Below, piece after piece: positions 10,194-21,289 of a stretch of DNA of 64,000 bases. How positions within the stretch are numbered: position 1 is the stretch's first letter; each line of letters opens with the position of its first letter. A program made the translations under genes and the position numbers. The stretch comes from Buxus sempervirens (lineage: Eukaryota; Streptophyta; Magnoliopsida; Buxales; Buxaceae): assembly GCA_947561395.2 (NCBI GenBank), contig OX387187.1:36313829-36377828 (forward strand), given 5' to 3'. Below the pieces are notes generated by a model. The model saw only the letters and a program-made list of their open reading frames with translations, searched no databases and was not told the origin of the DNA.

Positions 10194-11340
10194 CACAAAA
10201 CTTTGAAAAGGTTTAATGATCATTAGAAACAAACTAGAATTCAATCGGAGCTTTAATGGATTGGAATTTCAAAAGTGAAATATTAGATCTCAATTAACTT
10301 TGTTGATAAATACTGGACGTCAATTAACTCTATCGATTAATCAGCAGTTCCTGTTGGGGTTTCCATCGAGAATTCCCTTGAGCTCTCAATTAAACGGAAA
10401 AATTCACAATGAATCAGCGATTAATCAGACGAATCTCAACTTAAATGAGAAAAATGTGAAAATAAATTTTGCTCATAGAGCTAGACCTTGCTTTACAAAT
10501 ATAATAAGCATTCAAATCAAATTAAACTGCTTTTATTTACCAACTGAAATCAGAGTTCTCACTTACATGAGTGCACCAATTCCAAAAAAACCAACAAGTC
10601 CTTTTCAACATTTCGACAATGCTTCTCTCAATTCCTAGAATTCTTCTTTCTTCTTATAAAAAAAGAGAAAAAATGAAGAAGGATTCGCAGAACACAACTA
10701 CTTATATGATATTCTTCTCTACTTTTCTCTCATATTTCCACCCAATAGACAAAATCAAATTCTCTCTACAATTCTCTTCTTAGCACCGAATTTTTCAGAG
10801 AAAATTATTAATCTTTGAGTTAGCTTTATATATGAACAGATTAAACCATCATTAATTTGCTTCCATACTAACTAAATATGCGGAAAAAAAATGATTAGTT
10901 GAGATGATCTGCATTCGACAGCTAGCTCATCAAGATTTTAAAAAAAAAAAAATTCTTGATTTGTTGCTCATCTTGCAGTTTCCTTTCTAGCTGTTTCGAA
11001 TTTTCATTCTGCTTTTATGACTTTAGCTAGCCAGGCTGCTTAACGTCGGGCTTATCCAATTACAAATGAGTTTTAACCATGGATTTAGAGGCCGCCGGTT
11101 CTATTTCACTATCTTTTTTGAATGGTAGGTAGAAGCTTACAAGGATAAAACAAGAAGAAGGGAAATATAACCCTAATACAATGGAAATGCCCGAGTGTCC
11201 AGTATGATCAGGCTCCACACAACTCAACAATTTTTGTAATTCCAATTATCTGATCTCTTCGATACCCGTCACCCATCTCTTCCTCAAACCTTGAACCAAA
11301 AAAAACCTTCACTCATCCCTACAATTCCCATGCTGCAGTT
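9463..11340. other. Downstream segment of defensin-like gene unit (copy A)
   Basis: About 1.9 kb nearly identical to 61987-63860 and closely similar to 22794-24621; more diverged relatives are at 16960-18504 and 52880-53400. It holds no convincing gene: short ORFs are not conserved between copies. An AT microsatellite lies at 10145-10187. Its presence implies a further defensin-like gene left of the window. Confidence 0.8.
10145..10187. repeat. (AT)n microsatellite
   Basis: Uninterrupted AT dinucleotides. The paralogous position has a shorter tract at 62675-62708 and only a few units near 23475, so the repeat expanded independently in each copy. Confidence 0.95.
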
Positions 11341-13262
11341 AGGGTGATTGTGCTAATGAAAGTGAGGAGGCTATTCCAGTTGTTTCGTTGCACTCCAACG
11401 TTTGCATGCATCTCTACTCTTTCGGCCTTGGTGGAGTCAAAGTCGGAGAGGGTGATAGTACTACTTCGACATATTTTGCATATGACATACAAACAAAAGT
11501 ACTGAATGTCCTTATGATGTAGATTTTTAGAAATTAAGTAGTGCAAAGATACAAGACTTTCTAATGGTGAACTCTAAAATGATTTATAATATTAAACTCT
11601 TATAGAAATAAGCATTACTCCAGGCAGCCATCTACTCACCTATTTGTGCTTTGGTGAGCACTTCTTTGTTCGAGATATATTAACAACAGTGCATGTCCTT
11701 GTGACTTTGACTCTACCTACAAAGTACTATAGAGACTCGAGACTTTTTAATAGTAATAAAATTCAAATTAACTCTAAAACTGAACTCTTGCAAAAATAAG
11801 CATTGCTCTAGGTAGCCTCGCAATTATCCGAGAAAGGCTTTGGCATATTTTGCTGTGTGCATTGGAAAGACTTCTTTGGCGTATTTTACTTGAGACATGA
11901 TACATGAACAACAATGGATGCCATTGTTACCCGCATTAATATTAGAAATTATCATAAGGGATACAAGAAGAGTTGTTAATGTAACTTTGCAATCATCCAT
12001 CTTGGCATTGGAAAGAACTTCTTTAATTGGCATGTTTTGCATGTCCTGCATGAGCAGAAGTGGATGATGCCCTTGTGACACCAATTTCTAGAAAGTAGTG
12101 TGAAGACAGAAGAATTCTAATAGAAAACTTTGAAATAATTTTTAAAAGTAAACTCTTGTAGAAATCAACATTGCTCCAGCTAGATATTCTTTCAATCACC
12201 AATGTGTGCTTTTGACAACACTTCTTTGATTGAGACACATGGACAATAGTGCATGTCCTTGTAACTTCACTTCCTAGAAAGTAGTGTAGAGAGTTCAAGA
12301 ATTTCCAATAATAAATTTTAAAATAATCTAAAAGGATGCTTTTTCAAAATGAGCATTGCTCTACGTATCCTTGGAGCTGGAGAATCTCTTTGGTATAATT
12401 TTCTTTGGACATTGGAGAAAACTTTTTGGCATATTAATGAACCTTGGTGTTGTTGTATAACAACTCTTGTGGAAAGCTGCACATTCTCTTTGGCACGCTT
12501 CCCAAGGGGGCGCCTGGCTTTATATATTGTATAGATATATGTGTTAGATTTATCTAAGCTAGAATAGAAGACAATGCAAAGACATATTTTGCTCTGTGCA
12601 TTGGAGAGATTTTTTTTTTTTTTGGCATATTTTGCTTGAGATATATGAACAATAGTAGATGTTAATGTTGCTTGGATTGGTAGAAAGTACCGTAAGGACC
12701 CTAGATCTCTAATAAGAAGTGTATGCACCCCGTTTGGGGGAGGGGGTGCTAGAAATAGACAAGTGTTTTGGGCCGACACGTTTTCCTTTTGGTCTTGTTT
12801 AGCTTGGTTTGAATTTAGCTTGGGTTTAGGTGTAAAGTGGTCACCCTATTCGAAACGGTTTAGTCCAGATCCTCGACTAAGTGACCCAGGGAAGTCCATA
12901 GACATTGTGGGTCATCTTTCATTTATGTTTGGTCTAGAGGGAATAAGAACCTTTTACCAAGTTTGATGAGCCCTAACCAAGTCTTGTTCTCCTAGAAATT
13001 TTGCTCTATGATGACATTACAAAAGCATTTCAAGAGCGAATAAGAACCCTTTACCAAGTTATTCATTATTATTCTCCTCTGTTACTATAAAATCCAAGTG
13101 CATAATCTGTCATTTATTAGCTGTATACTTCTTGGTCATAGGTTAAGATACTGTGTGTCTAGACTCTAGTTTCAACCAGTAGATCATGTCTGTAAGTATC
13201 TAGATATATACAAGTTTTAATAAGTACATAGCATTATATTCGACTCGAGAGCATTTCATCTG

Positions 13263-13379
13263 GAGCCACTCAGTGAAACTAACGTGAAATGCACGGGTGG
13301 ATGCCCATGTCAGTAGACGCCCGACACATCCATACTCCATCCTAACCGTGCATTTCATGCTTTCTCCACTGAGTGGCTC
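13263..13379. repeat. Imperfect inverted repeat (about 40-bp arms)
   Basis: The left arm starts GAGCCACTCAGTG and continues through TGAAATGCACGG. The right arm is its reverse complement with a few mismatches and ends at 13379. The loop is short (about 30 bp). It could fold as a miRNA-precursor-like hairpin or be a MITE remnant; nothing in the sequence decides. Confidence 0.7.
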
Positions 13380-14295
13380 TAGCAAACTCGCTTTCTTTTA
13401 GTTTCATGCATTGAAGTTCTTTCTAGGGTTTTTCTATCTCTCTTTCTAACTTTCTAAAACAAGGTCTTCTCGCTCAAGAATTTGGATTTTTTTTTTTAAT
13501 TTATTTTTGCCTATCTTATTCGCTTTATGGGCCTTTTAGATGAGGTTTTTGGTGGGTCTGAAATCCCTACTGCAAATCACCATTTTATACCCAGGCTTAT
13601 TTTCTTCATTTTTCAACCATTTCCCATTTTTCATTATTTGTGGCACACTTTATTACCCAACCGTTGTGCAAAATTAGGATGCTTACAAAAAGCTTTAAAA
13701 TAATTCTAGAAGTTAAAACTTGTTTAGAAAGACAACATTGTTCCACATACCTTTGCAATCATCTATCTCTTGTTTGGAGAGAACTTAATTCTTTGATCCT
13801 AAAGATAAACCCTTTGTAGAAATCAACATTGCTCCAAATATTCTTTCAATCATCTATTTGTGCTTTTGACAATACTTTTTCGATTGAGACAAATTTGAGA
13901 ATATGAGTAATAAATTCTACAATAATTCTAAAAAGAAACTCGTACAAAAATGAGCATTACTAATTAAAAGTATCCTTGGAGAGAATCTCTTGGCATAATT
14001 TTCTTTGGACAGACTAGAGAGGAGAAAATTCTTTCGCTTGTTTTTGCTTGAGACATACGAACAACAGAGGATGTCATTGTCGCTTAAAAATGGCTTTACA
14101 ATAAACTCTTGTAGAAAGAGGTATATTGTTTTAGATGGCTTTGCAATCGTCGATCACTGGCATATTTTCATGTCAATACAAACAAAAGTGGTTGTTCTTG
14201 CGATGTCAATTTCTAGAAAGCAATGTAAAAACCAAAGATCTGTAATCGAGAATTTTAAAATAATTTCTAAATATAAACTCATATAAAAATGAGAA

Positions 14296-14491
14296 TCTAT
14301 ACTATTAATAAAGAGAAGATGAAGGAATATTCCCTCTAGATTTTGGCTCTCATTTTTCTTTTTCCAAACATTAATTGCTTTTCTCAAACAAAATAATCCC
14401 CCATTATTTTAAATATGTTGTAACCACCTCAGACTGTTTATATAAGTGGGCCTGTTTTCTACACTCGTACATAGTGCGTGCGGCCTCCTAG
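14296..14491 (+). mobile_element. Small non-autonomous Helitron-like insert
   Basis: Begins TCTATACTATTAATAAAG and ends CTCCTAG, lying between a host A and T. This fits Helitron ends (5' TC, 3' CTRR, insertion at AT). It interrupts a unit of the tandem-repeat field, which resumes after it. The usual GC-rich hairpin before CTAG is weak here, so confidence is moderate. Confidence 0.55.
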
Positions 14492-15038
14492 TTTTTATAA
14501 AAATAGAAAACCTTAAAATAATTCTAAAAATAAACTCTTGCGCAAATGAGAATTGCTTTAGGTAGCTTTAGAGAAAACGTTTTTGGTATACTTGTCTTTG
14601 TGCATTAATGGAGAGACTTGGTTTACATGTTTTGCTTGAGAGATATGAACAATAATGGATGTTAATGTCCTCCCGGAATGTCAGAAAATATCATTAGGAC
14701 CCAAGATCATCTTAAATAGCAAGCTTTAAAATTGTAAGTACCCCAAATTTGCGTTCCACACATACAAATCAAACCTGTTAGCCAAAACCCTTGATTGGGC
14801 CTTGCAATAATTTTTGGAATTAAAGTAACCTACGTGACAGAATTATTTATCTCTTCACAAAGCAATTTTAATTACACGCATTACATCATTCAATGTCATA
14901 TATTCAATAAGTAAGCTTTAACAACAACAAAAAAAGTGTAAAATAATAAAGAATATCTTCTCGTCAACATCGATCTGTTGTCTCTCCTTCTCTCTCCTCC
15001 ACGTAGCCTGCTCACCTTCTCCTCCTCTCTTCATCTTC

Positions 15039-15239
15039 TATAAAAACACAAGGGGGGCTCTCTTCAAGGAGCAGGCCCTCTGTTCTCTCTCTCACAACTT
15101 CTTATACTCTCTCCCAGCAATCTCTTTCTCTATCTCTGAACTTATCTTATACTCTGTCTCTGACATCTCGAACAAAGAAATACCAGGAGCAACAAAACAG
15201 GAGGAAAGCACAGAAACAAGAGGAGGGAGCTCTCTGTAG
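15039..15239 (+). promoter_or_regulatory. Candidate distal promoter and noncoding exon of gene B
   Basis: A TATA box (TATAAAAACAC from 15039) precedes a CT-rich stretch and an AG-rich segment ending in a strong donor, CTCTGTAG then GTGAGT (exon end 15239). The same arrangement is found upstream of gene D (TATA 56497, donor 56673/56674). It may be a first untranslated exon spliced to the coding exon. The nearer TATA box at 15657 is an alternative promoter. Confidence 0.45.
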
Positions 15240-15656
15240 GTGAGTTCGTTTGAATTTGGAAAAGATTCATAGCCATTATTTTGTTTATTAAACATGGTTA
15301 AAGATCCTTTAATTTGATTGTTTATTTTGATCATCTTCAGTGAATCTCGTTACTAAAATATTCGTGCAACAATTGCATGCTCCATATATCAGCATCTCGA
15401 TCAATTTAGCTTCCATGACAGCTTTAGTTAACGGCTGTAGACAATTTCAAACCTAGTCCATTTAAACTTTAATGGAGAATTTTGTGCAACACAAGCTTGT
15501 AAAAACATTTAGACAAAGTATGGTCAATGCACATCAGTAATGTTCTATTAAAATAAAAAATATGGCTTCATTTGGATATATATAATGATCTTGCCGCTAC
15601 TTTTTCTGTAGTAGTACTAACCATTACATTTCTTACTGCCATCTATACTGTAAAGG

Positions 15657-15665
15657 TATAAAAGG
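15657..15665 (+). promoter_or_regulatory. Proximal TATA box of gene B
   Basis: TATAAAAGG lies 71 bp before the start codon and is conserved at 58253 before gene D, with the shared context CACCATCAACAAG downstream. Confidence 0.7.
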
Positions 15666-15727
15666 TTTTACACCATCAACAAGCGTTGTTGACGTGCAAG
15701 CTCTCTCATATCTCTCTCTTTGTGGCA

Positions 15728-16742
15728 ATGGAACGATCAGTTGCTGTCATCCTCATATTACTTCTTGTGGTTCTAGGTAATCCCTCCTTTCATTCTATTT
15801 TCCATCTCTAGTATAAAGATTAAGCAATCCCATTGAAGAATGATTGATAAATATGTTGATGGTGATGCATAAAACTAAATTCTTTCACCTTCTATGAGAA
15901 GTGTTTGAAGTTTAAAGTAGCATTTTCCCTCTATGTTCACACCTCTATATATGTATGTACATAGGTACGTACGTATGTATGTATGTATGCATAAAAAATT
16001 CATATTTTTTCTTCATCAGGCAATCATGCAGTTAACAAAATAAATATTCAAGGCGCATCATTTGCTGGCTGAAAAGTATTTCCATACCCCCTCTTGGGTC
16101 TAGGTTCATCCTTGGCCCAAGGGAATTTCAGGAAGGATCCCTAATGGAAAGATCTAATAAAGTATGTGTACACACACACACACAGATATATCTATGTGTA
16201 CATGAATATATTATGTGCACAATATATATGTTGCACATGCATAATATATGTGTACACATAGATATCATCTTATCTTTCACTTGCCCAAGTCATATTAACA
16301 AAAAATAATAATTTTATGATTTTTTATCTGTGCAGTGATAGAAGATATGGAGCCCAAGTTTCTGCAGGCGAAACCTACCATGAAAAAGACGTATAAGTAC
16401 GAGGGAGCCTGTACTCGTGCAAAATGTAATCAACATTGCATTAACGAGAAGTTTTCCAAAGGCGGCCATTGCATGCGACCTAAGTGCCTGATAAAAACTG
16501 CGAAGTGCAAGAAAGAACTGTGCCATTGTGTGAGAGAGCATATGGAAACTAAGTATAACTGCTTTGAAGCGAGCGAATATCGGACCAAACCATGCAAGCA
16601 TGCTTCATGTGATCATTGGTGCAGAATAAACAGAAGCCAAAAAAAAGGCGGTCGTTGCAGGCGTGGCAATATTTTGGCTGGTGGTCCAAAATGTGTTTGC
16701 AAAAGTTGTGGAACAAATGCTCTTAGAAACATCCAAGGCTGA
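15728..16742 (+). CDS. Secreted double-domain defensin-like protein (gene B; exons 15728-15776, 16336-16742)
   Basis: Exon 1 encodes a signal peptide (MERSVAVILILLLVVL). The donor is GTAATC at 15777 and the acceptor TGTGCAG ends at 16335. The splice joins in frame to give 151 residues. The mature part has 16 cysteines. Module 2 shows the plant defensin spacing: C-x10-C-x4-C-x3-C-x11-C-x11-C-x-C-x2-C. Module 1 shows C-x4-C-x3-C-x10-C before its C-x-C but lacks the first cysteine and has two extra ones. Both keep the gamma-core GxC (GGHC, GGRC). The protein is basic and presumably secreted to the apoplast. Antimicrobial, signalling or pollen-pistil roles are all known for defensin-like families, and the sequence does not choose. 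Gene D is an intact paralogue and the copy at 22191 is broken. PolyA-type AATAAA motifs follow near 16800. Confidence 0.88.
16165..16266. repeat. Inverted repeat in intron of gene B
   Basis: A CA/GATA-rich stretch folds back on itself: GATATATCTATGTGTACA near 16182 pairs with TGTGTACACATAGATATC ending near 16266. Gene D keeps only the right-hand part (CACATAGATATCATCTTATT, twice, near 59000 and 59033). Confidence 0.7.
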
Positions 16743-17120
16743 ATTGTTCTATAAGAACAGTAAGTAGTACTACATATTTACTGCTTTGGAGTCTTATAAC
16801 AATAAAATAAAGATGTATCAAAGCTACGTCTGCTTTGATGGTTAATAATTTATACTTTTTCTACTGCTTTGGTATCTTGTAAGAATAAATGAGGGGAGTA
16901 CTTCAACCTCGTATGATATTAAATTTCACATATTTCGATTTGTGAGTGTTTCTTGTTTCTCTTTGTTGTTTTTGGTACTGTAAATAATGTAAAGATAGCA
17001 CCTGTGGTTCATATAAAATTCTAAAATAGTTGGTTGTTTAATTATTATAAAATAACAAACTGGGGTGAAGGATAAATGAAGTTGCTTTCTTTAAGGTGAA
17101 TATTCATGCTCTTGTGAAAG

Positions 17121-17317
17121 ATAGTGTGTGTGTGTAAAACTCGGCTTCGGTCGGCCCACACATAGGAGGTTAAAATTCAAATCAATTCCACTTAATCAAG
17201 GGGTTTTATTATAAAATTGAGTTACAATTGCCTATCAGGTTTAGGGTGTGGGCAATCACCTCTGACTCATGGTCTAGTCTAGAGACCCGGTAATTGCACT
17301 GGTTATGGGCAGGGGAA
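17121..17317. other. About 197-bp insertion specific to this unit
   Basis: Paralogous units read straight through CTTGTGAAATCTCAAG. Here about 197 bp are inserted with GAAA on both sides, which looks like a 4-bp target duplication. The insert starts GATAGTGTGTGTG and contains ACTCGGCTTCGGTCGG. Its class is not recognised. Confidence 0.55.
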
Positions 17318-18149
17318 ATCTCAAGGTCACCCCTGTATAAATTTAGGTTCCTGGCACATTGAAATCGGTTCATTTAATTATTAGTTTTTTCTTTTTTTTT
17401 TTTTTTTTTTTGGAATTTCTTGAAATTATGCAAAATTGAATTCTATAAAGCATATGATATAAGAGACTAAATAGCATATTTGAGCTGTACATATCTAGTC
17501 TTTGAGACTAAATAACCACGCAATTGCCCAAGTCTAGGCCAGAAGTGGGTTGAGATGACGGGTTCTAGCTTTGGTGGGCCTGCCAAGTGCACCTTAAGTG
17601 GGTCCCATGATCGAAAGGATCCTCTCTCTCTTTTTTTTCGGTGTGATGGTCGAAAGGATCCTCACATAGGCGAATGGTGCTCTTTTTATAGAGCTTTATT
17701 TATTGGGCCAACATTGCACGACAACTGTGGGATTCCAAATCAATTGAAACCTACTTTGGTTGAAGTACACTTAATAAGAAAGATTTGAAGACTAAAATCA
17801 CTGAAAGTTAAGTTGTTTTGAAGGATTTATACTCGACGAAATCACAAGTTCTGAAATTGATATTATGCATACGTACCCAACTTCAATTAAGTATTAAATC
17901 AAAATTGCCTCCATATAAATTACTAAAATTTTGTCCCTAAAATATGGAGACCAAAGTGCACCTACTTTCTTCAAAGTCTCATGTTCAAAACCTCTCAAGT
18001 GCTATCAATTATTTGGGGTTACCTGCATAAGGTCTATGGATCTTAGACTTACTCGGGCCATGCGGGTTGTAGGGTCTTGTACGGACCTTAAGGATTAATC
18101 AGTTGAGTGTAAGCAAGCTCGGATACCTTAAGTTCCAAAAAAAACAAAG

Positions 18150-18345
18150 TGCATCAACTTCTGCTGAAGTTTTTACTTGCCTTCACCTATGCACTCCCAT
18201 TGTTAATAACAATGTGCACCATATTCTTTTGACCAACCTCTTTAAGAACAAATTTCATCAAATTAGCCATATAATCCGCGTCCTTAATTTTGCCACTTGC
18301 ATCGACTGATCTGAGGAAGATTGCTCCACCTTTGCATTATACTAG
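18150..18345 (-). pseudogene. hAT-type (DUF659-like) transposase fragment
   Basis: The minus strand encodes about 55 residues including GAIFLRSVDASGKIKDADY and VGQKNMVHIVINNGSA, then a TAG. This resembles the DUF659 segment of hAT/BED-type transposase-derived proteins. It is a fragment without BED finger or dimerisation region. A diverged copy with the same stop lies at 52660-52850, so the break predates duplication. Confidence 0.7.
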
Positions 18346-18459
18346 AATAAGATCATAACCAAATCAGAATCAGAGACTCGGATCATGCTTTTCATACATA
18401 TAATTAAGCACAAAACTTTGGAAAGGTTTAATGATCATTAGAATCAAACTAGAGCTCAA

Positions 18460-20192
18460 TCAAAGCTTACACGAATTAGAATTTAAGAATTGAAATATTA
18501 GAGCTAAATTTGAATTCAGCTTATCCCACCGTTTCATAGGGAACAATGAATTGGCCCAATGTTCGGGCCCATTTCTCCTCACCCAATCAGCTAGATCAGG
18601 TGCATATTCATGCATGGCAGCCAATGCCTTATCGTAGTCCCGAGGGAGCCTTGCGTAAGCAATATCATCAAGTAACCGTAAGGCAAATTTCTTTCCCTCC
18701 CTCAAATGAAAGGATCCAACGAATTTACTAAAGTTTTCCTTCAGATGTCGAAAACAATGAGAGTGGTTCCTAGCGCCAAAGGTAGTACTTACTGCAGTTA
18801 TAATGCTTTGATTCCTGTCACTTACAATGACTAAATACTCTCTGACATCTATGGATGACTTAAGAAGTTGTAGAAACCACATCCAATCCTCATTATTCTC
18901 AGTACTAACAATTTCAAAGGCAACTGGAAACATGTCGTCATCAGCATCGAGGGCTGTAGCAGAAAGCAACGTGCCCTGGTATGGCCCGCTGAGATGACTT
19001 CCATCAATGAACAGCAGTGGTCTGCAACCAACCGCAAATCCCCTCCAGGAACAACCATAAGCAATAAACAATTGCTTAAATTTTCCATCTTCACTTGCTG
19101 CCCAACTTGCCACTGTGCCAGGATTGGTCTCTTGCAGCCGTTCACACATCCATCGGATGAACTTATAAGACTCCTCCACATTACCATCTATCCTCTGTTT
19201 CGCCTTTTCCTTGCTCCTCCAACATTGCTGATATGTCAATGGCATTGCATGATCATGATAAAAGTCATTGCCAATTTGTCGTGGCAAGTAACTTGGAGTG
19301 TTCCTAATTGTCCTCTCAATCACACCCGAAAGCCACTTCGTTCTCACAACCGGTTTCATAGACAATTGCTCTTGGGCTGAGTGTCTATGCTCCTTCACAA
19401 ACTTCATCACCCTCATAAAACTCGTATCCCTCACACGTCTTGCAGTTACCTTCCAAGGACAATCCATGCCTGCACAACGGACACTAATGTATGTTGGAGA
19501 ATTTTTTTTTCATCACATATTCAAACCTATTGGCAATGGCATGCTTGTACACTGCTTCTCTAAACTCCTTAGAGCTCTTAAATATCTGGTCAACCTCAGT
19601 AATTGCATCCTGCCACAGGCTAGATACAAGCGGACCTCTGCTGACTTCAGTGCAACTTTCAAGAAGCGGAGTCTCCCGATCCTCTACTTCATCGTCATTG
19701 CACGGAAGTACAGAGTGACCACTTAAAGGTACACTCGTCCTGAAATTACAAAATATATGACTATCATTACATGTAATATGGAAGAAACATAATCCCATGG
19801 ACGGTTAATGAAAATTACCTCCGACAAGTGTCTCTTTCTTGTGATGATCCTTCATCATAATAGACATAAATGTTGGCCCAACCCTCGTTGTAGCGAAATA
19901 GGTACGATAACGCATCTTGATCAGTGAGTGCCAATAGAACGCTCTTGTCAAACTTGACTGAGTACTTCATACTTACACTCACTGGGGATATATTCAATAA
20001 CCGACAAACAGCTTCAACTACCTCAGTATAATTCATGTTGCTATTTAGATCAATACCCTTACTACTTCCCCCACTATACCCCATTGACCCATCTTCCTTG
20101 GTGATTACTTGTCCTCCAATGTGACAAAAACAGAATAGAATCTCACCTGACATTGTGCACTGTCCAGCGAATTGAAATATTAAATTCTTCAT
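18460..20192 (-). pseudogene. MULE transposase, truncated and frameshifted
   Basis: The first exon (20192-19819) encodes a PB1-like N-terminal region, and a 79-bp intron with GT/AG ends (19818-19740) follows. The second exon has the MuDR DNA-binding region (CAGMDCPWKVTARR) and the MULE transposase domain, with LLFIDGSHLSGPYQGTLLSA carrying the first catalytic Asp and VIVSDRNQSI the second. A reading-frame shift falls at the T-run 19502-19510. Coding homology stops after NSNLA near 18504, just where the third catalytic acid is expected. The remaining codons belong to flanking sequence, and the C-terminal SWIM finger is missing. The protein would have mobilised MULE ends; this copy is inactive. 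Confidence 0.88.
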
Positions 20193-21008
20193 ATTAAAAT
20201 ATAATGGAAAAAATCTAATTTGAAATATTACAACATACTAAAATAAATATGACTCACAAGACAAGAATACATAGACAGATCAGGTATGTCAGTCAATTCC
20301 CCTCAAATCCCCTCAAATTAATTGAAGACAGATGTTGGGGAAGACTTTAGACTAAAAAAAATTGTAAATAGAAAATAAAGGTTGTGCTTTAGACTAATTA
20401 GGAATATAATTGGTTCATTCCTTCTGTTTTCAAGTTAGTATCATATGGCATTAAGATTTAGGTTAGGACCTGGGTGTCAATTAATGAGCTTAAGGGACAA
20501 ACAATAGCTACAATTTGAAATCCATAGCATTTTCCAGAGAATCAAGCCATTCCACAGACCATGCACAGTGTTGGATGGTAAAACAATCTCAGAGTTGCAT
20601 AAAACATATGCAATGCCCACCTACTTGACCTGTTTTAGCGATATCATAGGAATTTTGATATCAGACTGAAAAGTTTGAACTGGGAACTAAATTTAGAATT
20701 TAATCATAGTAATTCTCTTTCTAGGTTCATAGACAAATATAAAAGTGATCCCACCAACAAGAAAAGCCACAAAGAAATAGCTTTAAGATATTAATAAGCT
20801 AAAGAACTAAAATGAAGAACTACATGTGCTATGTTGGACATTGAATTCATGACAATATCCATCAAATCCAACAAAGTGCAAAAAACACCAGCAAAAAATT
20901 TGCTTGAATTCAATGTGAAAATATAAAGACTATTTATTTTGATACTGACGTTCATATTGATCTAAGAATTTCATAATAAACGAAAATCCAATATCAGTTC
21001 AAAGAAAC
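20193..21008. other. MULE interior without recognised coding
   Basis: AT-rich sequence upstream of the transposase. I see no domain or long ORF. It could hold the transposase 5' UTR and promoter. Confidence 0.4.
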
Positions 21009-21011
21009 CTA

Positions 21012-21140
21012 TCCTGGTACTTTCACTCCCCTCCTACAGTACTTGTCCCCATGTGTGAAAAACTTTACAATCTCTTCAAGCTCAATCCGTATCTTCCCTA
21101 CCCCAGCAACATCTGAAAACTTCACATCAACACCTCTCTC
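21012..21140 (-). pseudogene. Captured FtsH-like protease gene fragment inside the MULE
   Basis: About 41 residues on the minus strand (GVDVKFSDVAGVGKI, then ELEEIVKFFTHGDKYCRRG, ending VKVPG before a stop). They match the start of the AAA module of FtsH-type chloroplast proteases, most like the FtsHi (inactive) group. No Walker A, Walker B or zinc-protease motif is present, so it is a transduplicated fragment and not a gene. Position within the MULE indicates Pack-MULE-style capture. Confidence 0.7.
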
Positions 21141-21289
21141 CACAACAATGGTCTGAACATTTACTACAACCAATATTCGAAAAACATGCCATAAACTCAT
21201 ATTCAAATTCGAAAAACCCCATTTCGCTAAGGCAAACAACCCATATTCAAATTCAAGCTATTTCTGCAACAAGATTACCATTTAAATAG

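Larger units (their letters stand above)
11341..14940. repeat. Degenerate tandem-repeat field upstream of gene B
   Basis: A diverged unit of about 130-220 bp recurs many times. Recognisable pieces are AAATAATTCTAAAAATAAAC, GAGCATTGCTCCAGGTAGC, TTTGGCATATTTTGCTTGAG, ACATATGAACAACAGTGGAT and TTCCTAGAAAGTAGTGTAAA. Copies begin near 11470, 11600, 11780, 11990, 12130, 12340, 12590, 13690, 13800, 13930, 14090, 14180, 14520 and 14650. An unrelated block (about 12735-13680) interrupts the field and a Helitron-like insert sits at 14296-14491. No protein is encoded. The same field lies upstream of gene D. Confidence 0.75.
16743..18504. other. Downstream segment of gene B
   Basis: 3' UTR with AATAAA near 16800 and 16885, then the shared downstream unit sequence. 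Compared with copies at 22387 and 59497 it lacks the MITE. It carries two extra inserts: 17121-17317 and about 17712-18350 (the latter with a hAT-type fragment). It is cut at 18504 by the MULE remnant. No other gene is evident. Confidence 0.75.

Noticed and set aside
9463..11340. Short ORFs (60-112 codons) in the duplicated downstream segments as host genes
   Set aside because: They change length or frame between the near-identical copies at 22.8-24.6 kb and 62-64 kb and show no domain.
21009..21239. A functional FtsH protease gene
   Set aside because: Only about 41 recognisable residues exist, without Walker or protease motifs, inside a decayed MULE.
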